DNA of 64,000 nt, from contig CALFYV010000090.1 of NCBI GenBank assembly GCA_937952395.1, positions 310,001 to 374,000 on the forward strand, written 5' to 3'. The notes beneath the pieces are model-generated. The model was not told the origin of the DNA and made no database searches. It worked only from the letters and a program-made list of their open reading frames with translations. Positions 15,269-23,602 of the stretch are shown in pieces; position 1 is the first letter of the stretch, and every line of letters begins with the position of its first letter. A program made the translations under genes and the position numbers. This DNA is from an uncultured Bacteriovoracaceae bacterium. Its GTDB lineage: Bacteria; Bdellovibrionota; Bacteriovoracia; Bacteriovoracales; Bacteriovoracaceae.

Positions 15269-16297
15269 ATGGCAATCGAATTTGATAGATTTTTAAATTG
15301 GGCTGAATCGAGATTTGGCGGCGACGTTGTGGTGCGTGGCAACGAAATAATGGTTAATTCCATATTTTGTGAAGATTATAAGCACCACCTATGGTGCAAT
15401 GTTTTTGGCGGGAAAGATCAACTCCCGAACGGGGTGTATCATTGCTGGAAGTCCAATGAAAGCGGCAGTTTAATTTCTTTAGTTATGAAAGTGGACAATT
15501 GCTCTTATGAAGAAGCAATAGAGATTCTTGGCACTGAAGATATAAAATTTATGGAATTGCAGGAGAAAGTAAATGCTATGTTTCTCCAAAAATTTGAGCC
15601 AAAAGAAGAAATTAAAGGCTCGCTCAGTTTGCCAGACAATACTCATTGGATCAATGAATTAGAGCCCAGTAATGTATGGAGAGTAGAGGCTGAGGATTAT
15701 TTAAATAAAAGAAAATTAGATTGTAATGACTATATGGTTTGCACAGGAGGAAATTATAGAAATAGAATTATAATTCCATATTTTGACAAAAATAAAAACT
15801 TGATTTATTGGAATGCAAGATTAATGGCCAAGGGAAACTCCAAAGTTCCAAAATATCTTGGGCCAAATAAAGAAGAAGGCATAGGAAAAGGCGATGTAAT
15901 TTATATGCCTGTTTGGCCCCAAGATGGGGTTCAACTATATGTGACCGAAGGTGAATTTGACGCTAAATCTATTCAAATGTCAGGATTGTTTTCTGCTGCT
16001 ATTGGCGGAAAAGAATTATCAGATAAACAGGTGTTATATTTACGACCTTACATTCCTGTATTGTGCTTCGACACAGATGCAGGGAAAAGACAAGATGCCG
16101 GGAAAAATGCGCTAAAAGCAATTGGGCACACTTTAAAAAGCGAGGGATTCGAACAAGTATATTACATAAGACCACCAGCCCAATACAAAGATTGGAATAA
16201 AATGTTAATTGAAACCAGTCCTAAGTTTATTGCGGCCTATATTAACAAATATAAAAAAGCTTATACAACAGACACAGAAATAAAACTAGAACTTTAG
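15269..16297 (+). CDS. DnaG-type primase (zinc motif plus Toprim)
   Basis: A 342-residue replication primase that makes RNA primers for DNA synthesis. An N-terminal zinc-binding pattern is suggested by C34, H39/H40, C43, H58 and C59 (YHCWKS). The Toprim catalytic motifs are clear: E227 in YVTEGEFDA and D268/D270 in CFDTDAGKR. It is shorter than bacterial DnaG, as usual for phage primases, and lacks a fused helicase domain. It stands alone on the plus strand. Its TAG shares four bases (TTAG) with the stop of the opposite Cys-rich gene. Confidence 0.88.
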   Translation: MAIEFDRFLNWAESRFGGDVVVRGNEIMVNSIFCEDYKHHLWCNVFGGKDQLPNGVYHCWKSNESGSLISLVMKVDNCSYEEAIEILGTEDIKFMELQEKVNAMFLQKFEPKEEIKGSLSLPDNTHWINELEPSNVWRVEAEDYLNKRKLDCNDYMVCTGGNYRNRIIIPYFDKNKNLIYWNARLMAKGNSKVPKYLGPNKEEGIGKGDVIYMPVWPQDGVQLYVTEGEFDAKSIQMSGLFSAAIGGKELSDKQVLYLRPYIPVLCFDTDAGKRQDAGKNALKAIGHTLKSEGFEQVYYIRPPAQYKDWNKMLIETSPKFIAAYINKYKKAYTTDTEIKLEL

Positions 16298-16464
16298 CCC
16301 TTATCTTCTTTGTCTTCTTTCTTTTTCTTCATGAAAGGCGGTTTCTTTTTATCTTTTTTGTCGTCATCACAAACACATGGATCACAATCACACTTCTCGC
16401 AACAACTCTCGTCTATAGAAAAATTAGGGTCTTTTTCCTTTAAGAATTCTAAAAATGTTTGCAT
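16294..16464 (-). CDS. Small Cys-rich, Lys-rich protein with N-terminal tag-like motif
   Basis: A 56-residue protein. I start it at the ATG at 16464, because GAGG lies at the right distance and this ATG follows the upstream gene's TAA by one base. Its N-terminus MQTFLEFLKEKDPNF matches the F-x-x-F-L-x-E peptide. Five or six Cys (CCEKCDCDPCVC) then form a compact metal-binding patch, and a Lys/Asp tail closes it. A longer reading frame begins at 16491 but would overlap the upstream gene. It may bind zinc. Confidence 0.65.
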   Translation of the reverse strand: MQTFLEFLKEKDPNFSIDESCCEKCDCDPCVCDDDKKDKKKPPFMKKKKEDKEDKG

Positions 16465-16465
16465 T

Positions 16466-17128
16466 TTATTCCTCATTGTAAAAGATTTCATTATATAGAC
16501 TTTTGTCTCGGCGTTTTAGCCATTCTTTATATTTTTTCTTCTTTTTGGGATTAGAGCTATCACTATTTTTGTAGTGTGGTTTATCACCTTTTTTATGCAT
16601 GTACCAAGCTAGTGCAAAAGGATTTTTTTCTTTTCCATCCTTGGTTTTTCCTCGACTAAGCTCTGGATGTTTTTTCATTGCTTTAACCGAACCCTTCCAA
16701 CCAGGAGGTGCTTTTTCTTGTAAGTCAAGTTGACAATTTGGACAAACATCATTTACATTTACATGTAAATTATTATGGTGACATCGGCATCGTGATGTGT
16801 GTCCGCACTCATAGTGTCGAGTTCCATGTCCTTTTTCAATTAAGTGTTGATCTTCTTCTGAATGTGTACTTTCTAAATTGATTTCTAATGATTGTGGCCT
16901 TGCGTCTCCTGGGAATCTTTTTCTAAAACTAGTTAGGTTTTTAATATTTATATGTTCGCCACGACCCTTGCCGCCCGGAGCTTGTAAAACACCGAATATA
17001 TCACCGTTTTCATCTGGATAATCGTCAGAAATTAAAAAATTATAGCCTGCCATTGGCCCATCTGCTATTGTGGCCGACGCACTCATAAGTGTGGCGGGCT
17101 GGCCATTGCTTGTTATTTTATATCTCAT
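16466..17128 (-). CDS. Hypothetical protein with Cys/His zinc-binding patch
   Basis: A 220-residue protein. Residues 105-135 contain a Cys/His cluster (YECGHTSRCRCHHNN ... CPNC), probably a zinc site. Then follows a motif PFALAWYMHKKGDKPHY, of a kind I recall from many phage virion-related proteins. The C-terminus YKEWLKRRDKSLYNE is basic and strikingly similar to the N-terminus of the 1093-residue protein at 17603. It is co-transcribed with the Cys-rich protein one base downstream. Function unknown; a virion or packaging role is suggested. Confidence 0.65.
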   Translation of the reverse strand: MRYKITSNGQPATLMSASATIADGPMAGYNFLISDDYPDENGDIFGVLQAPGGKGRGEHINIKNLTSFRKRFPGDARPQSLEINLESTHSEEDQHLIEKGHGTRHYECGHTSRCRCHHNNLHVNVNDVCPNCQLDLQEKAPPGWKGSVKAMKKHPELSRGKTKDGKEKNPFALAWYMHKKGDKPHYKNSDSSNPKKKKKYKEWLKRRDKSLYNEIFYNEE

Positions 17129-17158
17129 TTTATTATACTCTATTATTTTGGAGGAATT

Positions 17159-17554
17159 ATGAATTTAAAATATTTTACGGGTAAAATGTGTACCGTATTT
17201 ACACATCCCATCAACAGAAATTTTAAAGAAGAAAGTCCAGAAACATACCCAAAACAAGCTTATATTTATTTTGTGGGCGTGGTGGAAGAAATAGATAGCG
17301 AAGGTGTTTGGATTACTCAGGCCACCACGGGATTGAAAAGTTATTTCTTTAAACATAGTTTAATAGGAATTGCTGAAGAAGAAGTGTTGAATCCCGATAA
17401 TGAAGAAGACGCTCAAGTTATTGATAAAATTAAATCAAATAATGAGGAGATACGTCAAAAAATGGATAAATATAAAGACAAGAAAGATAATTTGATTCAA
17501 ATTGACGAAATATCTAACTTTATAAAAAAGGCAGAAGAAGAAGCTAAAAAATAG
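17159..17554 (+). CDS. Hypothetical protein with small beta-barrel and helical tail
   Basis: A 131-residue protein. The first 75 residues look like a small beta-barrel (VGVVEEIDSEGVWITQATTG), the next 55 are a charged helix (EEIRQKMDKYKDKKD). GGAGG precedes the ATG. The barrel-plus-helix layout is reminiscent of Sm-like proteins, but no signature motif was seen, so this is only an impression. Confidence 0.65.
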   Translation: MNLKYFTGKMCTVFTHPINRNFKEESPETYPKQAYIYFVGVVEEIDSEGVWITQATTGLKSYFFKHSLIGIAEEEVLNPDNEEDAQVIDKIKSNNEEIRQKMDKYKDKKDNLIQIDEISNFIKKAEEEAKK

Positions 17555-17566
17555 CCATTGTCTGAG

Positions 17567-17580
17567 ATAAATATATAAAA
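17567..17580 (+). promoter_or_regulatory. ATAAATATATAAAA late-promoter-like element
   Basis: ATAAATATATAAAA lies 22 bases before the ATG at 17603, in a 48-base gap. It resembles TATAAATA without matching exactly. Confidence 0.3.
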
Positions 17581-17602
17581 TACAGGAATACAGAGTTGGC
17601 TA

Positions 17603-20600
17603 ATGATAATAATTAAATATCCTTTTTATGATTTCATAAAAGCAAGAGATCAAAATCTTTATGACGAGATGGCTCGTCCTCCGGTTAAATTCAAAAACCC
17701 TAAAACCGGAGAATTTGAAGGTAACTATAACGTTAGCAGTAGAACGCCCATTTTTACTGATAAATATGATATTTATTATCTATATCAATTCCCGCCCGAG
17801 TTCTGGCCAGCGGCTATGACAGCCCGTTATAATCATTTTCTTTATGATGCGCTAGAACAAGGTGATAATTATAATGATATTCAAGATGTTACCCTAACCA
17901 CCCCAGGTGGTAAAGGTGGAACTGCTGTAACCTTTAAAGGTCGAAATACATTTGCTTCACATTTAGTAGATAAAATCAAACGAGATATAGACGTAGATTT
18001 CTTTAGGAAGCACGACAAAGGACAAGAAAATCAAGAAAAATATGAAAAAGAAGCTGAAGAACATAAAGCGGCTGGTCGTGATCTTGGCGGATATATTGGA
18101 GCATCCTTAGATGAGCCAATCAAGGTCGGTCAAACGTGGGCAGCTAAGGGATTTGTCCCACCAGGGCCATTACACGATAATTTAAAAGCTTGGAGAACTG
18201 GAAGTTCAGAAGGTTGGCTGGAAGACCTAGATGGTATCGAGCACGTAGAAGGTAAAATGAAATCTCTTGGTGGTCGTGGAACTGGCGGCGGTCAAGAAGT
18301 CGTTGCATTTGCAGGCAAAGACCTCAAGAGACTTGAAAATGAAATGAGACAGGCCAATGCCGTGCCATTTAAAATTTTAGCCGACAATAAAGTTGCATGG
18401 AGAAACGTCGAAAAGAAACTAAAAGACAAAGAGATTGATTTTCCTTTGTTTACAACCGCAACAAAACAACGGCACAAATTAGTTCCTGCACACTTGCCAG
18501 TCCTTTTTCCGGGCAAAAATATCAACACAAACGATATTGACAAATATGAAGCTGATAAGCGTGTTTTACAAAAATTCCAAAATATTGATCAAGAAGAAAT
18601 GGAATTGATGAATTATGACATGGATTCTAGAATTAGAAAGCTGCAAGATGAAATAGACAAGAGAGACCTGGATGGTTCTTGGCCAGACATAGATTCACTT
18701 GGAAAATCGAAAAAAAGACAAGAAATGATGACGCAAGTACAGTTCTTGCAGCACCTAGATGCATTTCGAAGTATGTTGAAAGAAAGAAATCCAGGTCGTC
18801 CTATTGATCCTCGTTTGGTCAAAGAGGCTTTGCCTGAATATCAGGAAAAAATTCAAAAAGGAATGAAGGAAGTTTTGAGAAATGCAAAGAAATATAATGC
18901 ATTTGATTACAGTATTCATTCTTACAACAGATCACGAAAAGGACACGATCCTTTAGGTGTTGGAATGGATAATCCAACTATGTTGGGCGAGCCAAAATAT
19001 GAGAAACTAGGCGGCGGAAAAACTGCTGGCATGGGTACTATTTGGGCCAATCGTCAAAGTAAACACATGCTTCATGGCGAAGAAGGAGAATGGGAAAAGA
19101 AATATCAAGATAAATTTGGACATGGTTACGATGACATTTCTAGAGAATTTAGAAATATATCTCAACTATCTCCTGAAGATCAAAGAGAAATTGAGAAACA
19201 AACACAAGCATATCTTGACAAAGTAGCTCAAAAATTAAGTAGAGATTCACAAGTTATGGATTTCTTGGATGTTAGCCCTACTGATGCTCACAATTTATCT
19301 GATCTATCATTTTTGAAAGCTAGGATTAAAAACAAAGTTCCAGATGCAGATTTTGCTAGCGACGGCAGAATCAGAAGTGGTGAAGATCGAGTTCCAGATT
19401 TGCTGAAAACTGCTTACAATGAAATTAGAGACACAAATAAGGAGCTTAGAAAAGTTGCCAGCGAAATTGAAAGCGGCTTTACAGAGTCGGCCATTGCTGC
19501 TGGTGTGAAGAGTTTAATTGGAACAAAATTAAATGGACAGCCAGACGTAAAAGCTGCCATGGAGTCTAGATTAGATATGATTATCATGAATGCTGAAAAT
19601 TTTGTTCGTAGAACTATTGGTGAAGCTGCTTTTAGAAACTATGAAGAAGCTTTAAGAAAAGGTGCTAAAGGCCCAGAAAAAAGAAGATACATCGAAGACC
19701 TAAAGGAATTTATTGCTTCTAAAGCCTACAATTATGCAGGCACACTCGCTCAATTGAAACTTGGTTCTATTCCATCTCGAAGACTTCGAAAAGGAAGAAT
19801 GAAAAGTATTGATGTCGAGCTTCAAGGAAAAGAAGGCAAAGGTGCTTCTATGGCTTCTAATCTTTCTAGCGAATATAAAGTAGACAGAGATGTTTTAGAC
19901 GCCTTGTTGGTAGCACATACTTCTAAAGGAAAAGTTGCCAAAAAAATCGATCCGGCTCTTTTTGGTGGTCAAGGCCAGGGCGAAGAAGAAGAAAGAAATA
20001 TTTATAGAACTACTCGTCGTGCTTCAGATGAATACAGTGGTGCTGGGCATAATATCGAAGCCGTTTATTCACTTCTGGAAAAAGCTGGATTAAAGGGAAC
20101 AGCACAACAAAAAGCCAATCAGGCTATGGAAAAACTACAAGACGAGGAAGGTCAAGTCAGTTCGCAAGAAGCCGAAATGGTTTCTGGAATTTCTGCCTCT
20201 GTTGCTTTGTTCAATTTGTTCAAGCAAATGGCACAAAGAAATGCTGAGCGACAAGGCAAGAAAATAAATGAAAAAGAAGCTAACTCTGAGGCCAGAAAAC
20301 GCTTAATTGACTATCTAAAAACTAACAGATATTTACCTTCCGATTATTCAGAGCCACAAGGGTCATCTTCCTCGGCTGATTATGCGAAAGACTTCCGCAG
20401 AAGGGTGGGAGATGAAGCAGAACTGGATGCCGAAGAAACACAAGCCGCACAAGTCATTAACAAATGGAATGACGCTGGTTTAAATAAAAATCAAATAAAT
20501 CTAGAATTAAACAAAATGACTTTGCTTAAAAACATTGGCAGTGCCGATAAAAGAGTAATTGATTTATTGTTGATATATTATGGTAGAAAACCAGAAATGG

Positions 20601-20884
20601 GAACCTTTGATGACCAACCCGCTCTTGCTGCTAGTGCTTTGAGTTCTGTGGTTCCAGATATTGATGAAAAGATATCTCAAGAGAAGCGAAGGAAGTTGGC
20701 TAAAATGGCGTTCAAAGGAGTGCCAGGAGCACAACCATCAAATGTTGCTCCGCAACAACCCGCACAGCCTGAAGCAATGCCAACACAACCGGCTCGTCCA
20801 ATGCCGCAGCCAAAAACTCAACAAACGGCAGTACCTGCTAAACCGGGATCGTCGCCACTGGCTAATAGGATTAAAAGACGTTAA
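17603..20884 (+). CDS. Very large hypothetical protein (1093 aa), possible virion or ejected protein
   Basis: A 1093-residue, mostly helical, highly charged protein without a recognised domain. It opens with FYDFIKARDQNLYDEMARPP, a motif shared with the C-terminus of the protein at 16466 and similar to the short N-terminal tag on many genes of this phage. The body is Lys/Glu-rich with several coiled-coil-prone stretches and no Cys. The last 80 residues are Pro/Gln/Ala-rich and disordered (QPSNVAPQQPAQPEAMP). No transmembrane segment. Size and composition suit an internal capsid or ejected protein, but that is inference. Its TAA interlocks with the opposite gene in TTAA. Confidence 0.7.
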   Translation: MIIIKYPFYDFIKARDQNLYDEMARPPVKFKNPKTGEFEGNYNVSSRTPIFTDKYDIYYLYQFPPEFWPAAMTARYNHFLYDALEQGDNYNDIQDVTLTTPGGKGGTAVTFKGRNTFASHLVDKIKRDIDVDFFRKHDKGQENQEKYEKEAEEHKAAGRDLGGYIGASLDEPIKVGQTWAAKGFVPPGPLHDNLKAWRTGSSEGWLEDLDGIEHVEGKMKSLGGRGTGGGQEVVAFAGKDLKRLENEMRQANAVPFKILADNKVAWRNVEKKLKDKEIDFPLFTTATKQRHKLVPAHLPVLFPGKNINTNDIDKYEADKRVLQKFQNIDQEEMELMNYDMDSRIRKLQDEIDKRDLDGSWPDIDSLGKSKKRQEMMTQVQFLQHLDAFRSMLKERNPGRPIDPRLVKEALPEYQEKIQKGMKEVLRNAKKYNAFDYSIHSYNRSRKGHDPLGVGMDNPTMLGEPKYEKLGGGKTAGMGTIWANRQSKHMLHGEEGEWEKKYQDKFGHGYDDISREFRNISQLSPEDQREIEKQTQAYLDKVAQKLSRDSQVMDFLDVSPTDAHNLSDLSFLKARIKNKVPDADFASDGRIRSGEDRVPDLLKTAYNEIRDTNKELRKVASEIESGFTESAIAAGVKSLIGTKLNGQPDVKAAMESRLDMIIMNAENFVRRTIGEAAFRNYEEALRKGAKGPEKRRYIEDLKEFIASKAYNYAGTLAQLKLGSIPSRRLRKGRMKSIDVELQGKEGKGASMASNLSSEYKVDRDVLDALLVAHTSKGKVAKKIDPALFGGQGQGEEEERNIYRTTRRASDEYSGAGHNIEAVYSLLEKAGLKGTAQQKANQAMEKLQDEEGQVSSQEAEMVSGISASVALFNLFKQMAQRNAERQGKKINEKEANSEARKRLIDYLKTNRYLPSDYSEPQGSSSSADYAKDFRRRVGDEAELDAEETQAAQVINKWNDAGLNKNQINLELNKMTLLKNIGSADKRVIDLLLIYYGRKPEMGTFDDQPALAASALSSVVPDIDEKISQEKRRKLAKMAFKGVPGAQPSNVAPQQPAQPEAMPTQPARPMPQPKTQQTAVPAKPGSSPLANRIKRR

Positions 20885-22020
20885 TTTCGCAAAGCTTCTG
20901 CATAGAAATTAATTCTTTTGGCAAGAGGCATGCTTCTTACTTCTTTAAGTAGTTTTCTGCCTCTCATGGTGTCGAATAAATGAGAAGTAACTTCGGCGTG
21001 AGCCGCTTCTAGGTCTCTAAATAAATCCATTCTTGTTTTATCGAGTTGAACCTTGGGCACTTTAACACCAAATAGTTTTTCAAAATCTCCAATAAACCAA
21101 TCTTCTGGTCCAATGGGGGCATTAGGTTTTGCGCCCATTGCATGAACGATTTTAATTAATTTTTCAAAATTTTCATTGGAGCTTCTAGACCCGACCACTT
21201 TTCCATTTTTAATTTTAACGCCTGCCCTTTGAAGCACAGATGCCATTTCTTTTTTGTCGTCAGTAGTGGTATAAATATCATTTAATTTGTCAGCAGCTTG
21301 TTGAAGGTCCAATGAAGCTTCTAATTCTGGTTCTGGCTCTTGTGGCGTTTCAACTGGAGGTGGTGTTTTTTTATTTCGTTTTCTTACCGTTCCACTTGCT
21401 ACGGCCTTAGGGGGTTTGCCTGCGGGAGTGTCTTCAGCGGATAATTCAGGTGAAACCTCAGGTGATACTTCTGGGGCTGCCTCGGGGGCAGTTTCTGGGG
21501 ACACTGGGATATCTGCTTTAGACTTTTTATTCGGTTTTCTAGAATAACCTAAATTATAAGCTTTTTGAACATGTGTAGCTATAGCTTGTGTAATATCACG
21601 CATTAACTGTTGTGCAGCCGCTTTTGTCATAGAATCTACAACTTGATATCCAAATGCCGAATTCTCTAAGAAACTTCGAACCTCACTTTGAATCTCATTA
21701 TATTCATGCAGAGTTAAGATTCTTAGGTCTGAATGCTCTCTCTTAACATTTTGCCAAGTGGGGTTTTCAGGATGATCTCCATACCACAGCTTTCTTAGAA
21801 AGCCTTTTACACCATGTTGAAACCATGGTAAAGATTTGTAAGAAGGAACATTGCCGGGTGCGGCTGTGGCAGCTTGTTGTTGGACAGTCTGGTTAATTCT
21901 ATCACCAGCTTTTCCAACTTCTCCCTTAAGCTGATTTAAAAATTTATCTATTGCCCCTGCAACTTCTCCTTGGAGGTCTTTTAATATCTTATCTAATTCT
22001 GGATTAGGAGTCTCTGGCAT
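20881..22020 (-). CDS. Hypothetical protein with Pro/Glu/Ala repeat linker
   Basis: A 379-residue protein in three parts. Residues 1-175 are helical (PNPELDKILKDLQGEVAG). A disordered linker at about 180-240 contains degenerate repeats of the type PEVSPEVSPELS, and a helical C-terminal domain ends in RSMPLAKRINFYAEAL. No family recognised and no membrane segment. It starts behind ATGGAGAAA and an exact TATAAATA. Being convergent with the 1093-residue gene, it may serve the same structure, but nothing shows this directly. Confidence 0.65.
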   Translation of the reverse strand: MPETPNPELDKILKDLQGEVAGAIDKFLNQLKGEVGKAGDRINQTVQQQAATAAPGNVPSYKSLPWFQHGVKGFLRKLWYGDHPENPTWQNVKREHSDLRILTLHEYNEIQSEVRSFLENSAFGYQVVDSMTKAAAQQLMRDITQAIATHVQKAYNLGYSRKPNKKSKADIPVSPETAPEAAPEVSPEVSPELSAEDTPAGKPPKAVASGTVRKRNKKTPPPVETPQEPEPELEASLDLQQAADKLNDIYTTTDDKKEMASVLQRAGVKIKNGKVVGSRSSNENFEKLIKIVHAMGAKPNAPIGPEDWFIGDFEKLFGVKVPKVQLDKTRMDLFRDLEAAHAEVTSHLFDTMRGRKLLKEVRSMPLAKRINFYAEALRN

Positions 22021-22039
22021 TTTTTCTCCATATAGTCTT

Positions 22040-22047
22040 TATTTATA
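22040..22047 (-). promoter_or_regulatory. TATAAATA on the minus strand, exact T4-type late promoter core
   Basis: TATAAATA, embedded in a longer AT repeat, lies 20 bases before the ATG at 22020, with TATGGAGA as the ribosome site between them. This is the best spaced of the late-promoter-like elements. Confidence 0.45.
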
Positions 22048-22071
22048 TATATATATGGCGAAAAAGGAATA

Positions 22072-22305
22072 TTAATTCCTTGCTGCCTTCCATTTTTTGA
22101 GAGACATTAAACAAGCATCAAATCTATGGAATTCACTTTGAAGGTATTCCATTTGCTTGTCTTCAAATTCATCGACTTCATTCTCAAATACACTAAATAT
22201 AAAGTCTTTATCGGTCTTGCCGCTAACTTTAAATCCATGCATTAATAAATAGGCACCTGCCCCTAAGTCAGATACTCTTCTAGTTACTTTCTTTTCTTCG
22301 TCCAT
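22072..22305 (-). CDS. Small DUF5659-like protein
   Basis: A 77-residue protein. The pattern SDLGAGAYLLMHGFKVSGK, then a FxFxE-type strand (FIFSVFENEVDEF) and a final SLKKWK helix resembles the small DUF5659 proteins, whose function is unknown. It follows the actin-like gene by 13 bases and is probably the last gene of that operon. Confidence 0.65.
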   Translation of the reverse strand: MDEEKKVTRRVSDLGAGAYLLMHGFKVSGKTDKDFIFSVFENEVDEFEDKQMEYLQSEFHRFDACLMSLKKWKAARN

Positions 22306-22318
22306 TTCATCCTTTCTT

Positions 22319-23338
22319 TCACTCTTGGTCAGCCGCCTCGGCAGCTAATAAACAACCTTTTGCCACTGAAAATAGTGGGTCTTTAGGTCTGATGACTTCT
22401 CCAATTTCAATAGGCATATTAGTGTTGTTTGCAATTTCGCTAAACAAGGTGTCAAATCCTTGGGGAGAGCTTGTTCCACCTGCAACGACAATATCGATAG
22501 CATGATGTGCTCGGGCTTTTGTGCCCATTTCCTCAATGCCTTTTTTAATCCCCGACACAGTTTTTTGAATCATTAATTCATATTGGGCTTTAATGGCTCT
22601 TTGAACCATAGAATCAGGAGTTGTAGTTAAATCAACTTTTTCCTTTTCTTTATTGATAAATGCGATGCTCTCACCTGTGGCTTGGGCTGCTTTTCTATCA
22701 ATCCAGTCACCACTATTTACTAGTGAAAAACTAAATGCAGGGGCACCGAAAATAGCAAAGCAAACGTTTACCATACCCGCTCCCGCCGAAATTCCAATTC
22801 CCGTTCTTTGTTTTTTCTCTAACTCAGCATATACCAAAGCCAGTCCTTCATTGATTGGATTGGCATTTACTTTATACTGATTATTTTCATCTTCAAAGCT
22901 ATCAAACATGGCTTTTAACACATAACTGTGATAGTCTGCGTCTGTTTCCTGATTAACAGCATCAGCAGGAACACTATAATATAAAGTTTCATTTGGAGTT
23001 TTAACTTCTTCTAGCAAGCTATGAACCATGATGTTCATAATTTGTTGTGCATTTTTTTCTTTGGGATTAAGAGTGCCGCCGACCATAGGTCTTTTTAATT
23101 CTACCTGATTCATAGAATAAGCAATATTTACAGCAGCTTCTCCTAAGGCATAGGCAACATTGGCTTCTTCCCATTCGATTAAAGGTACACCTGAGTTTTT
23201 CATCATGTTGAAAACGTATCTGTCATTCAAAGGAAGCTCAATAAAAGCATTTACTTCCTTTTTATAAACAAAATCATTTTTTTCATCTCTTCTGCAAACA
23301 ACTAAGTTATACGTTCCTACATCGACTCCACAACTCAT
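22319..23338 (-). CDS. Actin-like ATPase (ParM/MreB/Hsp70 superfamily)
   Basis: A 339-residue protein of the actin fold. Phosphate-1 loop: GVDVGTYNL (4-12) with D6. Connect-1: PINEGLALVY (161-170). Phosphate-2: GISAGAGMV (182-190). Adenosine motif: IVVAGGTSSP (283-292). The phosphate-2 loop usually begins with Asp (D-x-G-x-G); here that position seems to be S184, so ATP hydrolysis may be altered. Plasmid and phage relatives form filaments that move or partition DNA. It is in operon with an 82-residue protein eight bases upstream, at the position where a filament adaptor might be expected, and with a DUF5659-like protein downstream. Confidence 0.8.
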   Translation of the reverse strand: MSCGVDVGTYNLVVCRRDEKNDFVYKKEVNAFIELPLNDRYVFNMMKNSGVPLIEWEEANVAYALGEAAVNIAYSMNQVELKRPMVGGTLNPKEKNAQQIMNIMVHSLLEEVKTPNETLYYSVPADAVNQETDADYHSYVLKAMFDSFEDENNQYKVNANPINEGLALVYAELEKKQRTGIGISAGAGMVNVCFAIFGAPAFSFSLVNSGDWIDRKAAQATGESIAFINKEKEKVDLTTTPDSMVQRAIKAQYELMIQKTVSGIKKGIEEMGTKARAHHAIDIVVAGGTSSPQGFDTLFSEIANNTNMPIEIGEVIRPKDPLFSVAKGCLLAAEAADQE

Positions 23339-23346
23339 TTTTTCTC

Positions 23347-23595
23347 CTATGAACTTTTACCAAACTTAACTTTTTTTGTTCCAAATGTATTTTTACTAAA
23401 ATCTGGGGCAACCATTATATCTGGGTCTTCTTCCTTTTGAACTGATTGTGCTTTGGCTCCTCCAACGCTAATATTTCCATCATTATTAACGTTAACTGTT
23501 ACTTCAATTACAATTGGGTCTATATTAATAGAGAGTTCAGCCTCTCCATTTTTTGTAACAATTTTTGTTTTTGCGTGTTTTATTACTTGTGGCAT
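23347..23595 (-). CDS. Small protein upstream of actin-like ATPase
   Basis: An 82-residue protein. The middle is a beta-prone Val/Ile/Asn-rich stretch (DPIVIEVTVNVNNDGNISV) and the C-terminus is basic (FGTKKVKFGKSS). It ends eight bases before the actin-like gene and is probably co-expressed. It could be an adaptor or DNA-binding partner of the filament, but no helix-turn-helix is visible and no family is recognised. Confidence 0.6.
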   Translation of the reverse strand: MPQVIKHAKTKIVTKNGEAELSINIDPIVIEVTVNVNNDGNISVGGAKAQSVQKEEDPDIMVAPDFSKNTFGTKKVKFGKSS

Positions 23596-23602
23596 AAAAT
23601 AT

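Noticed and set aside
16465..16491. The longer start (16491) of the small Cys-rich protein
   Set aside because: It would overlap the upstream gene and place the tag motif internally; the ATG at 16464 has GAGG at proper spacing.
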